A DNA stretch of 18,054 nt from an uncultured Collinsella sp. (GTDB lineage Bacteria; Actinomycetota; Coriobacteriia; Coriobacteriales; Coriobacteriaceae), in contig URNK01000012.1 of NCBI GenBank assembly GCA_900549195.1, forward strand, positions 1-18,054, in the 5' to 3' direction. Numbering within the stretch: the stretch's first letter is position 1; every line of letters starts with the position of its first letter. This document shows, in pieces, positions 1 through 8,016 of the stretch. A program made the translations under genes and the position numbers. The notes below the pieces were generated by a model. That model did not search any database. It had not been told where the DNA came from and saw nothing but the letters and a program-made list of their open reading frames with translations.

Positions 1-27
1 GCAGCGTCAGATGTGTATAAGAGACAG
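1..27 (+). other. Untrimmed Nextera Read 1 adapter (technical sequence)
   Basis: Positions 9-27 are the 19-base Tn5 mosaic end agatgtgtataagagacag, and 1-8 (gcagcgtc) are the end of the standard Nextera Read 1 tail. This is library-preparation sequence, not genome. It cuts the neighbouring solute-binding protein gene, so that truncation is artificial. Confidence 0.97.
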
Positions 28-446
28 GTGTAGGAGGCAACGACATCGTCAGCGGTGACCTCGGTGCCATCGGAGAACTTGGCGCCCTTGCGGATGGTGA
101 CCTCGAAAGTGGTGTCGTCCACAGACTTGGGATCGTCGGTGGCGAGCTCGTTGAAGGTGCTGTAGTCGTGGTAATCGATGCCGTAGAGGCCCTCGACGAC
201 GTGCCAGTTAGCACCCAGGCCCACAGCGGAGCCGGTGCTGGCGGGATCGAAGCTGGACGGAGCGTAAGCGGAACCAGCGGTGATCACGCCGCCGCCACGG
301 TTGGCGGAATCGGTGGAACCGGAAGCGGAACCCTCGTCGCTAGAGCTGCCACCGCAGCCGGTGAGACCAAGCCCTGCGACAGCAGCGACGCTGCCGGTGA
401 GGCCGAGGAACGAACGCCTGGACATACCCTTGTTGATGATGGCCAT
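28..446 (-). CDS. Family 5 ABC transporter substrate-binding lipoprotein, N-terminal fragment
   Basis: This is probably the extracellular binding component of an ABC importer for oligopeptides or similar ligands; the ligand cannot be told from the fragment. The ATG is at 446-444, preceded by an AGGAGA Shine-Dalgarno (451-456) four bases upstream. 139 complete codons are visible before the adapter interrupts the frame. The N-terminus has a twin-arginine motif (S9-R-R-S-F-L-G15), a hydrophobic stretch, then the lipobox L28-T-G-C31, so the protein is likely Tat-exported and lipidated at Cys31. A Ser/Gly/Asp-rich linker (33-50) follows. The mature start (GGGVITAGSAYAPSSFDP, then a WHVVEGLYG segment and TFEVTIRKGAKFSDG near 113-127) matches the SBP_bac_5 fold, where the F-x-L/V-R-x-G-x-x-F-x-D-G segment is typical. 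The rest of the gene, and any permease genes, lie beyond the left edge. The family is fairly certain, the substrate unknown. Confidence 0.88.
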
Positions 447-809
447 GTCTTCTCCTATCAATAGAGAATCTTACTCGGGAGCACCTAGACTTGCCCCCGC
501 GCAACTTGCGGACGATATATACCTTACCTACCGACGAACCCAACTGAGGTGCCGCGCTCGGCGACCGATACATATATACGCTTGAACGGTATTTACTACC
601 GTTCACCGAATTCGTTGACAAACGATTCGCCAGACAGTATGTATCGGCGAGGTGAGATATCAGTCTTCGTCAACCCGCAGGATAGCAGGGTTTTCGCTTG
701 GGTTAGTCAAACGTTTTAGCGTTAATAAAACCCGAAACCAGCAGGCAATCATGGCGAAATAAATGGTTGAAAATCGCGCAATCATGTATATCAGTTGTTT
801 GGCTCGTGT
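447..809. other. Intergenic region between the solute-binding protein gene and uvrC
   Basis: No convincing gene is seen here. Short open frames on either strand lack ribosome-binding sites or family resemblance. The region holds the control sequences of the solute-binding protein gene (inverted repeats at 565-647, listed separately). Nearer uvrC it has a 9-base direct repeat gcaatcatg (745-753 and 778-786) and a 7-base inverted pair gggtttt/aaaaccc (688-694 and 727-733). No hairpin followed by a T-run could be found for the end of uvrC on the minus strand, so its termination point is unclear. Confidence 0.6.
565..647 (-). promoter_or_regulatory. Nested inverted repeats, candidate operator region of the solute-binding protein gene
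   Basis: A perfect 9-base inverted repeat tgaacggta-n5-taccgttca spans 583-605. It lies inside a second perfect inverted pair, ccgatacata (565-574) and tatgtatcgg (638-647), whose arms are 73 bases apart, close to seven helical turns. On the minus strand a -35-like TTGTCA (621-616) is followed after 17 bases by a weak -10 TAGTAA (598-593), so the inner repeat would overlap the -10 and start site, a usual place for a repressor. The repeats are seen directly; the operator role and the promoter are inferred. A GTATATAT further downstream (around 513-520) is another possible -10. Confidence 0.45.
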
Positions 810-2756
810 TTAGCTATCGGAATGGCCAGCCGCCGCCTCGGCGCGCTCGGCATTCCATGCAACGAGCGCCTCGTGGACCGCCTTGGCAACATCGGCAGGT
901 ATGCCGCGAACTTCCGCGATCTCTTGCTCGCTCGCCGCGCGCAAACGCTTCATCGAGCCAAAATGGCGCATAAGGGCACGTTTTCTGGTGGGTCCCACGC
1001 CTGGAACGTCATCGAGTACCGAAACCGTCATGGCTTTATCGCGCAACTCGCGATGGAACGTGATGGCAAAACGGTGCGATTCATCGCGAACCTGTTTAAT
1101 TAGATAGAGCGAAGCAGACCCGGTCGGCAGCACGACGGGAGTCTCGTCCCAAGGCACGAAAACTTCCTCATCGGCCTTCGCCAAGCCACAAACCGGTATA
1201 TCGAGCCCAAGAGCCTCAAGTTGCTTGATCGCAGCGGTCAATTGCGGCTTACCGCCATCGACAACGAGCAAATCGGGGCGCGAGCCAAAGCGCTCGTCGA
1301 CCATGCGCTTGGGAGCATAGCGTCGTCCCAAAACCTCGGACATCGACACGAAGTCGTTTGCCTCGTCCAATTCGGCCTGAATTTTAAAACGACGGTACTG
1401 GCTCTTGTCGGCGCGTCCGTTGGTAAACACCACCATCGAGGCGACCGTAAAGGTTCCATGCAGCGTCGAGATATCGAAGCACTCGATACGCATCGGCGGC
1501 GTCGGCAGCGCCAGCGCGCTTTCGAGCTCCAGGAGCGCTTGATTGGTGCGGTCGTCAGCGTACCCCGTTCGCATCATGTAGCGCATGAGGGCATGGCGCG
1601 CATTTTTGGATGCCATATCGAGCAAACGGTGCTTTTCGCCACGCTGCGGCCTATGGAGATGGCAGGAACGCTCGCGCTTGCCTGCAAGCCACTCCCCCAG
1701 CGCCTCCGCATCCTCAAGCTCGACAGAGAGGTTTATCTCAGCTGGAATATCAGCCGTCTCGTCGTAATAGCGCTTAAGAAAGCCCGATTGAAGTTCCTCT
1801 TCGTCGACATCCAAACCCTTATCGAGAATAAACTCGCAGGTTCGAACCGTTCGACCCTCACGCACGACAAAGACGCAAGCGGCGGAGATGGTCTCCTCGC
1901 GATAGAAACCGATGACATCGATATCGACACTGGAGGGAAAAACGACTTGCTGACGGTCGTCCAGACCCCTGATGACCTCCAAACGACGTTTGACGCGTGC
2001 CGCGCGCTCAAAGTCGAGCGCCTCGGCGGCATCCGTCATCTCGGAGGTCAGCTCATCGACGACATCCTTGCGATGGCCCGACAAAAAGCGCTCGACACGC
2101 TTGACGTTCTTGGCATAGTCCGTAGGAGAAATCGCGCCGACACACGCACCTGGGCCGCGCCCGACATGGTAGTCGAAGCAGGGACGCCCGTTTTGCGCGC
2201 AAATCATATTGACGATGTCTTCCTCGCCCTTGTGGGACTCGACGATACGACGACAACGACGCCACTCCGCACAAGAAGCCGAGCAGATCGGGATCACCTT
2301 GCGCAGCGTGTCAATGGTCTCACGCGCCGCGCGGCTATCGGTATAGGGACCAAAATAACGCGTTCCCGGCTTATGACGCTCGCGCGTGTATTTGATAGCG
2401 GGATACAGGTCGCCCTTTGTAATGGCGATAAAGGGGTAGCTCTTGTCATCCTTGAGGTCGACGTTAAAGTACGGATGGTACTGGCCGATCAGGTTGCGCT
2501 CGAGCACCAACGCCTCGTGCTCGGTCTCCACCACGATATAGTCAAAGCTCGCCACCAGCTGCATCATCAGCGGGATCTTTTGGCGCTCATCCTGCAGCGT
2601 CACGTACTGGCGCATACGGGAACGCAGGTTTTTCGCCTTGCCAACGTAGATGACATCGCCCTTGGCATCTTTCCAAAGGTAACATCCGGGCTGCGTGGGA
2701 ACGCGCGAAACCTGCTCGGCGAGTGTTGGAATGTTGTCGTGACCGGCCACACGCAC
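810..2756 (-). CDS. uvrC: UvrABC system protein C (excision endonuclease subunit)
   Basis: UvrC binds the UvrB-damaged-DNA complex and makes the 3' and 5' incisions of nucleotide excision repair. The 648-residue protein has the expected order. The GIY-YIG nuclease is near 22-100 (GCYLWKD, VIYVGKAKNLRSR, ETEHEALVLERNLI). A UVR motif for UvrB contact is near 232-266. The RNase-H-like C-terminal nuclease has CFDIS (D428), VVDGGKPQL (D500) and DESHRFAITFHR (H561). Tandem helix-hairpin-helix segments are near 580-632. Its start is GTG at 2756, directly abutting the murJ stop (TAG 2759-2757); a second GTG two codons in is an alternative. No separate ribosome-binding site is obvious, suggesting translational coupling to murJ. 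The usual cysteine cluster is unusual here: C158 and C193 are separated by an insertion with C162, C168 and C186, and the usual third cysteine (GRC) is Gly201, followed by C205. The identification itself is secure. Confidence 0.97.
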   Translation of the reverse strand: MRVAGHDNIPTLAEQVSRVPTQPGCYLWKDAKGDVIYVGKAKNLRSRMRQYVTLQDERQKIPLMMQLVASFDYIVVETEHEALVLERNLIGQYHPYFNVDLKDDKSYPFIAITKGDLYPAIKYTRERHKPGTRYFGPYTDSRAARETIDTLRKVIPICSASCAEWRRCRRIVESHKGEEDIVNMICAQNGRPCFDYHVGRGPGACVGAISPTDYAKNVKRVERFLSGHRKDVVDELTSEMTDAAEALDFERAARVKRRLEVIRGLDDRQQVVFPSSVDIDVIGFYREETISAACVFVVREGRTVRTCEFILDKGLDVDEEELQSGFLKRYYDETADIPAEINLSVELEDAEALGEWLAGKRERSCHLHRPQRGEKHRLLDMASKNARHALMRYMMRTGYADDRTNQALLELESALALPTPPMRIECFDISTLHGTFTVASMVVFTNGRADKSQYRRFKIQAELDEANDFVSMSEVLGRRYAPKRMVDERFGSRPDLLVVDGGKPQLTAAIKQLEALGLDIPVCGLAKADEEVFVPWDETPVVLPTGSASLYLIKQVRDESHRFAITFHRELRDKAMTVSVLDDVPGVGPTRKRALMRHFGSMKRLRAASEQEIAEVRGIPADVAKAVHEALVAWNAERAEAAAGHSDS

Positions 2757-4439
2757 CTACTTGCGACGAAGCAGCGCCGAGACCTCGGGCATCTTAAGAA
2801 CGACGGCAAGGCCAAAGGTAACAGCAAGCGAGACGACACCCGCAACGCAAACATAGCCAAGAGTAATCAGAATCGAGCCGCCAAGTACCCCGACAAAGTG
2901 TTCAAGCGCCCACATGACGCCGGCGCCTGCGGCAGCCCCTAGGCCGCCGAGCAAAAGGCCAAAGAAACCGCCATGCAGGATAGATTTGACCTGAAGGCCA
3001 CGCAGGCGACGACGCAGCCACCACAGCGAACAGCCGACCAAGATCACGTAGTCGACGACATACGAAAGCGCGATTGCCGGCATACCGAAGCCCAGCACAA
3101 CGCCAAACAGCAGAACCGAGCCGGCCTGGCCGATGGCGGAATACAGGCAATAGCGGCTATAGGGCTTCATGTCGAGCAAGGCAGAGAAGCTCTTCTGCAT
3201 CAACACGACCACGCCGTAGAGCGGCAGCGAGAACGCCAGGTAGACAAGGAACTCGGACACCAGCGCCACGCCGGACTCATCAAACTTGCCGGCACAGTAA
3301 ATCATGTTGAGCGGACGCGCGAAGACAATCAGGTACAGCGCGAACGGAATCAGGAAGAACAGCATCTGGGCGACGCCACGCGAAATGCCCGTGCGAACGC
3401 TGTCGTAATCCTTCTCCTGCGCGTCGTGAGAGAGCTCGGTATAGAGCGCCGTCGAAAGCGAGGCGGCAATCAGCGCGTAGGGCAGCGTGTACCACAGGCG
3501 CGCATAGGCGATGACGGAAGGACCAGTCTCGGGCTGGACCACCAGCGCGGCAGCGTTGGTGATAGAAGTCGAGACAAACATGCACACCGTGGCGAGCAGC
3601 GTCGGGATACCAAGCGCAATCGTCTGGCGCAGTGCGGGGTCCTTAAAGTCGATATGGATATGGGGATGCACGCCGTGCTTGCCAAGCGCGGGAATCTGAC
3701 ATGCCATCTGAACAAAGACACCGAGGGTCGTACCGGCCGCAATCAAGATGATGCCGGCACGTTCGCCAAACTGTGCGGACACGGGCGCAAAACCCATAAA
3801 GCTCGCAATGACGATCACATTGTTGAGGACCGGGGCAAACGTCGACCAGAAGTAGTCGCGGTGTGCGTTGAGAACGCCCGAGAACACCGAGCCCAAACCA
3901 TAAAACAGAATCTGGATGGCAAAGAAACGGAACATGAACGCAGCGGTATCCATGCTGCCGCCGTCACCCGAAAGGAACGATTGCGTCCAGATAAAGCCCG
4001 GGGCGAACACGGTCCCCAGCAACGAAATGCCACCCAGCACCAAAAGCAGAATGCCGAGCAGGTTGCCCACGTACTCGTTCGAGGCCTCGCGACCCTGCTC
4101 ACGCCTCACACCCATGTACACGGGCAAAAACGCCGTCACGAGCATGCCACCCATCACGAGTTCGTAGAGCATATTGGGCAGGTTGTTGGCGACCTGATAG
4201 GAGGACGAGAGCAGCGACATGCCGATAGCTGCCGCCATTGCCCACGTGCGGATAAAACCGGTGACGCGAGACACGATAGTCAGGATGGTCATAAGCCCAG
4301 CGGAACGACCAACCGTGGAGTAGTCCGACGAGCCCATGTCGTCAGTGTCATCTCGCGACGAAGAAACTTCGGATGAGGGTGTCTGAGGCGCAGATTCTTT
4401 TGCAAAATGAGCTCCGCGCTTCAATTCTTCCTGCGGCAT
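2757..4439 (-). CDS. murJ: MurJ/MviN-family lipid II flippase
   Basis: This is an integral membrane protein of the MOP exporter superfamily that moves lipid II to the outer face of the membrane for peptidoglycan synthesis. It has 560 residues. A hydrophilic, Ser/Asp-rich N-terminal tail (about 1-45) precedes the family core. The conserved SRVTGFIR segment (57-64) carries the two arginines (R58, R64) that correspond to the SRVLGFAR region of E. coli MurJ. Downstream, NNLPNMLYELVMGGMLVTAFLPV and around 14 hydrophobic helices are visible. It is a plain MurJ, without the C-terminal kinase-like and extracellular domains of mycobacterial MurJ. The ATG at 4439 has an AGGA Shine-Dalgarno inside the end of ybaK, whose stop is only 3 bases upstream, and its own stop abuts the uvrC start. 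It is thus the middle gene of a three-gene operon. Confidence 0.94.
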   Translation of the reverse strand: MPQEELKRGAHFAKESAPQTPSSEVSSSRDDTDDMGSSDYSTVGRSAGLMTILTIVSRVTGFIRTWAMAAAIGMSLLSSSYQVANNLPNMLYELVMGGMLVTAFLPVYMGVRREQGREASNEYVGNLLGILLLVLGGISLLGTVFAPGFIWTQSFLSGDGGSMDTAAFMFRFFAIQILFYGLGSVFSGVLNAHRDYFWSTFAPVLNNVIVIASFMGFAPVSAQFGERAGIILIAAGTTLGVFVQMACQIPALGKHGVHPHIHIDFKDPALRQTIALGIPTLLATVCMFVSTSITNAAALVVQPETGPSVIAYARLWYTLPYALIAASLSTALYTELSHDAQEKDYDSVRTGISRGVAQMLFFLIPFALYLIVFARPLNMIYCAGKFDESGVALVSEFLVYLAFSLPLYGVVVLMQKSFSALLDMKPYSRYCLYSAIGQAGSVLLFGVVLGFGMPAIALSYVVDYVILVGCSLWWLRRRLRGLQVKSILHGGFFGLLLGGLGAAAGAGVMWALEHFVGVLGGSILITLGYVCVAGVVSLAVTFGLAVVLKMPEVSALLRRK

Positions 4440-4442
4440 CGC

Positions 4443-4943
4443 TCAGTCCTCTCTCGTAATCGCGGCAACCGTCGCCCCGCAAAATGCAATTAAATCATCG
4501 GGTGCAAGCTCGAGCTGATAACCACGCTTGCCTCCCGAAATAAAAATGGTATCCCAAAGGACACACGTCTCATCAATGAGCGTCCGGTAGCGTTTTTTCA
4601 TACCGACCGGGCTGCAGCCGCCGCGAACGTAGCCAGTCGCCGCAAGCAAATCCTTCACATGCATCATGGCCAAGGACTTCTCCCCCGCGGCACGCGCGGC
4701 GGACTTTAGATCGAGCTCGTCGGCAACAGGGATACAGCACACGACATAGTCGTTGGACGGTGTCACGCAGACCAAAGTCTTAAATCCTTGACCGGGCTCC
4801 TCGCCAAGCTGCTCCGAAATCGCGACCCCCAGGCCCACCGACTCATCACCATCGTCTTCGTACGTATGTAGAACATAGGAAATGCCGGCACTTTCCAGCT
4901 CGCGCATCGCATTGGTTTTTGGCGTCTTTACAGCCTTTGCCAT
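4443..4943 (-). CDS. ybaK: YbaK/EbsC-family Cys-tRNA(Pro) deacylase
   Basis: This is a trans-editing enzyme that hydrolyses cysteine mischarged on tRNA(Pro) in the cytoplasm. The 166-residue length is normal for the family. It shows the GFKTLV segment with the conserved lysine (K55), a beta-rich core (YVVCCIPVADELDLKSAARAAGEK), and the family signature VRGGCSPVGMKKRYRTLIDE (107-124). ATG at 4943 was chosen because it has an AAAGGA Shine-Dalgarno at correct spacing and matches the usual N-terminus. The frame stays open upstream to 5039, but that stretch overlaps the promoter-like sequence and a hairpin. It is the first gene of the ybaK-murJ-uvrC operon. Exact substrate preference (Cys-tRNA(Pro) versus related editing such as ProX or YeaK) is inferred from the ybaK-like signature. 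Confidence 0.9.
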   Translation of the reverse strand: MAKAVKTPKTNAMRELESAGISYVLHTYEDDGDESVGLGVAISEQLGEEPGQGFKTLVCVTPSNDYVVCCIPVADELDLKSAARAAGEKSLAMMHVKDLLAATGYVRGGCSPVGMKKRYRTLIDETCVLWDTIFISGGKRGYQLELAPDDLIAFCGATVAAITRED

Positions 4944-4980
4944 GACATATCCTTTCCCTCGCATTCGGACGCAAGGATTA

Positions 4981-5011
4981 AGTATATGTCCAATTCGACT
5001 GCATACGTCAC
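4981..5011 (-). promoter_or_regulatory. Candidate promoter for ybaK-murJ-uvrC
   Basis: On the minus strand a good -10 TATACT (4986-4981) lies about 40 bases upstream of the ybaK start. A partial -35 GTGACG (5011-5006) is 19 bases further up, a longer spacer than ideal. The position fits, but the -35 is weak. Confidence 0.4.
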
Positions 5012-5024
5012 ATCGGCACAGCAA

Positions 5025-5055
5025 GCGCCATCGAATCACAAGGAGTCGATGGCGC
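5025..5055 (-). terminator. Hairpin downstream of uvrA, possible terminator
   Basis: A perfect 10-base stem, gcgccatcga (5025-5034) with tcgatggcgc (5046-5055), has an 11-base loop and lies 23 bases after the uvrA stop. No run of T follows on either strand, so it is not a textbook intrinsic terminator. It could be a weak terminator or a 3'-end stabiliser of the uvrA mRNA. Confidence 0.45.
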
Positions 5056-5078
5056 CCATAAACTGAATCGCCTATTTA

Positions 5079-7955
5079 TTAAGCATCAAGTTGAGCCTGA
5101 CGCTCCCGGTCACGCCTGAGCAACGGCGCCAAAAACTTGCCCGTATAACTCTGCGGACAGTCCGCAACCTGCTCCGGTGTGCCCGAAACCACGACGGTTC
5201 CGCCGCCGTTACCGCCCTCGGGACCCATATCGATCAGGCGGTCGGCAACCTTGATGACATCAAGGTTGTGCTCAATCACCAGCACCGTGTTGCCCGCATC
5301 GACCAAGCGCTGCAGCACATCGAGCAGCTGGCGGACGTCCTCAAAATGAAGACCGGTCGTCGGCTCGTCCAAAATATAGAACGTCTTGCCCGTCTGGCGT
5401 CGATGAAGCTCCTTGGCGAGCTTCACACGCTGCGCCTCGCCGCCCGAGAGCGTCGTGGCGGGCTGGCCCAGGCTCACGTAGCCTAAGCCTACATCGTACA
5501 GCGTCTGGAGCTTGCGCTTAATCTGCGGGATATTCCCAAAGAAGGCCAGCGCCTCGGTGACGCTCATGTCGAGCACGTCCGAGATGGTCTTGCCACGGTA
5601 GGTGACCTCGAGTGTCTCGCGGTTGTAGCGTTTACCGCCGCAAACTTCGCAGGGAACGTAGATATCGGGAAGGAAGTGCATCTCGATCTTGATCTGCCCG
5701 TCGCCCTTGCACGCCTCGCAGCGCCCGCCACTCACATTAAAGGAGAAACGACCCGGCGAGTAGCCGCGCGCCTTCGACTCCGGCGTACTCGCAAACAGCG
5801 CGCGAAGATCATCCCACAGGCCGATATAGGTAGCAGGGTTGGAACGCGGCGTGCGGCCAATCGGCGACTGGTCGATATCAATAACCTTATCGATACACTC
5901 GATGCCCTCGATTTTTTTATACGGACCCACAGGGCGCGTCGAACGGTGAATAGCATTCGTAAGGGCAGGCGCAATGGTGTCGGTAACCAGGGAGCTCTTG
6001 CCCGATCCCGACACGCCGGTAACAACCGTAAGCGTACCAAACTCGATCTTGGCGGTAACGTTTTTGAGGTTGTTGGCTCGAGCGCCCGTAATTTTAAGGC
6101 AGCCGCGACCGGGCTTGCGCCGTTCATCAGGCACCCGGATCATTCGTTTGCCGGTCAGATAAGCGCCCGTCATCGACTCAGGACACGCCATGATATCAGC
6201 AGGCGTTCCCGCCGCGACTACGTGTCCGCCGTTGACACCGGCGCCGGGCCCCATGTCGATCACGTAGTCGGCGGCACGGATTGTATCCTCGTCGTGTTCG
6301 ACAACGATTACGGTATTGCCGATATCGCGCAGGCGCTCGAGCGTCTTGATCAGGCGCTCGTTGTCACGCTGATGAAGACCGATCGAGGGCTCGTCCAGAA
6401 TATAGAGCACGCCCATGAGACCCGCGCCGATCTGCGTTGCCAGGCGAATACGCTGTGCCTCGCCACCGGAAAGCGTCGCCGAGGCACGATCGAGCGTCAG
6501 ATAGTCGAGTCCAACATCGACCAGAAAACGCAGGCGCTCCAGAATTTCCTTGACGATACGGCCGCCGATAAACTGTTGGCGCTCGGTGAGTTCCAGGCCC
6601 TCAAAAAACTCGAGCGATTCACGGCACGACAGGCAACAAACTTCGTAAATGGACTTGCCGCCCACGGTGACGGCGAGCATCTCAGGGCGCAAACGAGCGC
6701 CGTGGCAGCTCGAGCACGGTTCCTCGCGAATGTACTTCTCCAGGCGCGTCTTGGTGTTCTCGTTCGTCGTCTCGGTATAGCGTTCGTACAGGATGTTGCG
6801 AACGCCCGAAAACTTGGTATCCCACTGGCTGCGACGTCCGTCGAGCTTTTGGTAGTCGACCGAGATCTTCGTATCGCCCAGGCCATCCAAGAATGCACGA
6901 CGCACGCGAGGGGGCAAGTCCTCCCACGGCGTATCGGCGCTCACCTTAAAGTGTTTGCAGACCGCAGCAAAAATCTGCGGATAGTAGTTCGAATTGCCAA
7001 ACAGGCTACCAAAGACTCCGTCGGCAATGGACTTCGAGGGGTCCTCGATCAGCGCCTCGGCATCAACGGTTTTCTTAAAGCCCAGGCCGTCGCACTCAGG
7101 ACATGCGCCATAGGGAGCGTTAAACGAAAAATCACGCGGCTGAAGATCGTCAATGGAGTGTCCATGCTCCGGGCACGCCAAGGCCAACGAATACTCCAGC
7201 AGCTCGCCCTCGGTCCCCTCGGGAGCATCACGATCGGGCAGCATGTACACGTTTACATTGCCGTGAGCCAGCGCGGTCGCCTGCTCAACAGACTCGGCGA
7301 TACGGCCAAGAGAGTTCTCACGGATCACGATGCGATCGACCACGACCTCGATATCGTGCTTGAACTTCTTGTCCAGATCGATCGGATCATCGAGCGAGCG
7401 CACTTCGCCGTCGACACGCACGCGGCTAAAGCCCTCGGCGCGAAGGTCCTCAAACAGTTTGGTGTACTCGCCTTTTCGCCCGCGCACCACCGGTGCCAGC
7501 ACAAACGCGCGGCGACCCTCCCCCGCCGCCAAGACCTTGTCGGCAACCTGGTCGGTCGTCTGGCGCTCAATGACGCGGCCGCATTCGGGACAGTGCGGAG
7601 TGCCCACACGGGCGAACAGCAGGCGCAGATAGTCATAAATCTCGGTTACGGTGCCAACCGTCGAGCGAGGGTTTTTAGACGTCGTCTTTTGGTCGATCGA
7701 CACCGCCGGCGAAAGGCCGTCGATTGAATCCAAGTCGGGTTTGTCCATCTGGCCCAAGAACTGGCGCGCATAGCTCGAAAGGCTCTCGACGTATCTGCGC
7801 TGGCCCTCGGCATAGATAGTGTCAAATGCCAGCGAGCTCTTGCCCGAGCCAGAAAGACCGGTAATGACCACGAGTTGGTCACGCGGAATGGAAACATCGA
7901 TATCACGGAGGTTGTGCTCACGAGCGCCGCGAATAACGATAGAAGAATCAGACAT
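5079..7955 (-). CDS. uvrA: UvrABC system protein A (damage-sensing ATPase)
   Basis: UvrA is a dimeric tandem ABC-type ATPase that finds DNA lesions and loads UvrB. The 958-residue protein is full length. Walker A motifs are GLSGSGKSS (33-41) and GVSGSGKSS (647-655). The ABC signatures are LSGGEAQRIRLA (495-506) and LSGGEAQRVKLA (836-847), and Walker B segments are YILDEPS and YILDEPT. The first zinc module reads C261-x2-H264 with C285-x2-C288, a histidine taking one cysteine position; the second is C746-x2-C749 with C769-x2-C772. ATG at 7955 has an AAGGAG Shine-Dalgarno five bases upstream and gives the usual N-terminus; an in-frame upstream ATG at 8021 would place the SOS box inside the gene and lacks a site. 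It appears monocistronic, divergent from the LtaS-like gene, and is probably LexA-controlled. Confidence 0.98.
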   Translation of the reverse strand: MSDSSIVIRGAREHNLRDIDVSIPRDQLVVITGLSGSGKSSLAFDTIYAEGQRRYVESLSSYARQFLGQMDKPDLDSIDGLSPAVSIDQKTTSKNPRSTVGTVTEIYDYLRLLFARVGTPHCPECGRVIERQTTDQVADKVLAAGEGRRAFVLAPVVRGRKGEYTKLFEDLRAEGFSRVRVDGEVRSLDDPIDLDKKFKHDIEVVVDRIVIRENSLGRIAESVEQATALAHGNVNVYMLPDRDAPEGTEGELLEYSLALACPEHGHSIDDLQPRDFSFNAPYGACPECDGLGFKKTVDAEALIEDPSKSIADGVFGSLFGNSNYYPQIFAAVCKHFKVSADTPWEDLPPRVRRAFLDGLGDTKISVDYQKLDGRRSQWDTKFSGVRNILYERYTETTNENTKTRLEKYIREEPCSSCHGARLRPEMLAVTVGGKSIYEVCCLSCRESLEFFEGLELTERQQFIGGRIVKEILERLRFLVDVGLDYLTLDRASATLSGGEAQRIRLATQIGAGLMGVLYILDEPSIGLHQRDNERLIKTLERLRDIGNTVIVVEHDEDTIRAADYVIDMGPGAGVNGGHVVAAGTPADIMACPESMTGAYLTGKRMIRVPDERRKPGRGCLKITGARANNLKNVTAKIEFGTLTVVTGVSGSGKSSLVTDTIAPALTNAIHRSTRPVGPYKKIEGIECIDKVIDIDQSPIGRTPRSNPATYIGLWDDLRALFASTPESKARGYSPGRFSFNVSGGRCEACKGDGQIKIEMHFLPDIYVPCEVCGGKRYNRETLEVTYRGKTISDVLDMSVTEALAFFGNIPQIKRKLQTLYDVGLGYVSLGQPATTLSGGEAQRVKLAKELHRRQTGKTFYILDEPTTGLHFEDVRQLLDVLQRLVDAGNTVLVIEHNLDVIKVADRLIDMGPEGGNGGGTVVVSGTPEQVADCPQSYTGKFLAPLLRRDRERQAQLDA

Positions 7956-8016
7956 GGAAGCTCCTTGCCTCCTATTGCATCGAATCATACTGCCGATGAG
8001 TTTAGCGCACTCGACG

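Noticed and set aside
28..446. Solute-binding protein gene as a pseudogene
   Set aside because: The frame is intact up to the exact adapter junction, so the truncation is technical.
168..464. Plus-strand open frame opposite the solute-binding protein gene
   Set aside because: Low-complexity Gly/Ala/Thr sequence mirroring the lipoprotein signal and linker codons; no start signal.
615..643. TTGACA with a TATGTA 17 bases later on the plus strand
   Set aside because: The -35 is perfect, but the -10 matches poorly and the only gene downstream on that strand would be antisense to uvrC. Probably chance within the inverted-repeat region.
1838..1856. cgaaccgttcg in uvrC resembling a LexA box
   Set aside because: The half-sites have no 4-base spacer and the site is inside coding sequence.
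1221..2942. 573-codon plus-strand open frame opposite uvrC and murJ
   Set aside because: It is antisense to two clear genes, has no family motif and no ribosome-binding site, and its His/Arg/Asp-rich composition is typical of a frame kept open by GC-rich codon use on the other strand.
2973..4376. 467-codon plus-strand open frame opposite murJ
   Set aside because: Gln/His/Arg-rich shadow of the hydrophobic codons of murJ, with no domain resemblance.
5676..7727. 683-codon plus-strand open frame opposite uvrA
   Set aside because: It runs antisense through the whole uvrA core with no recognisable motif; uvrA is certain.
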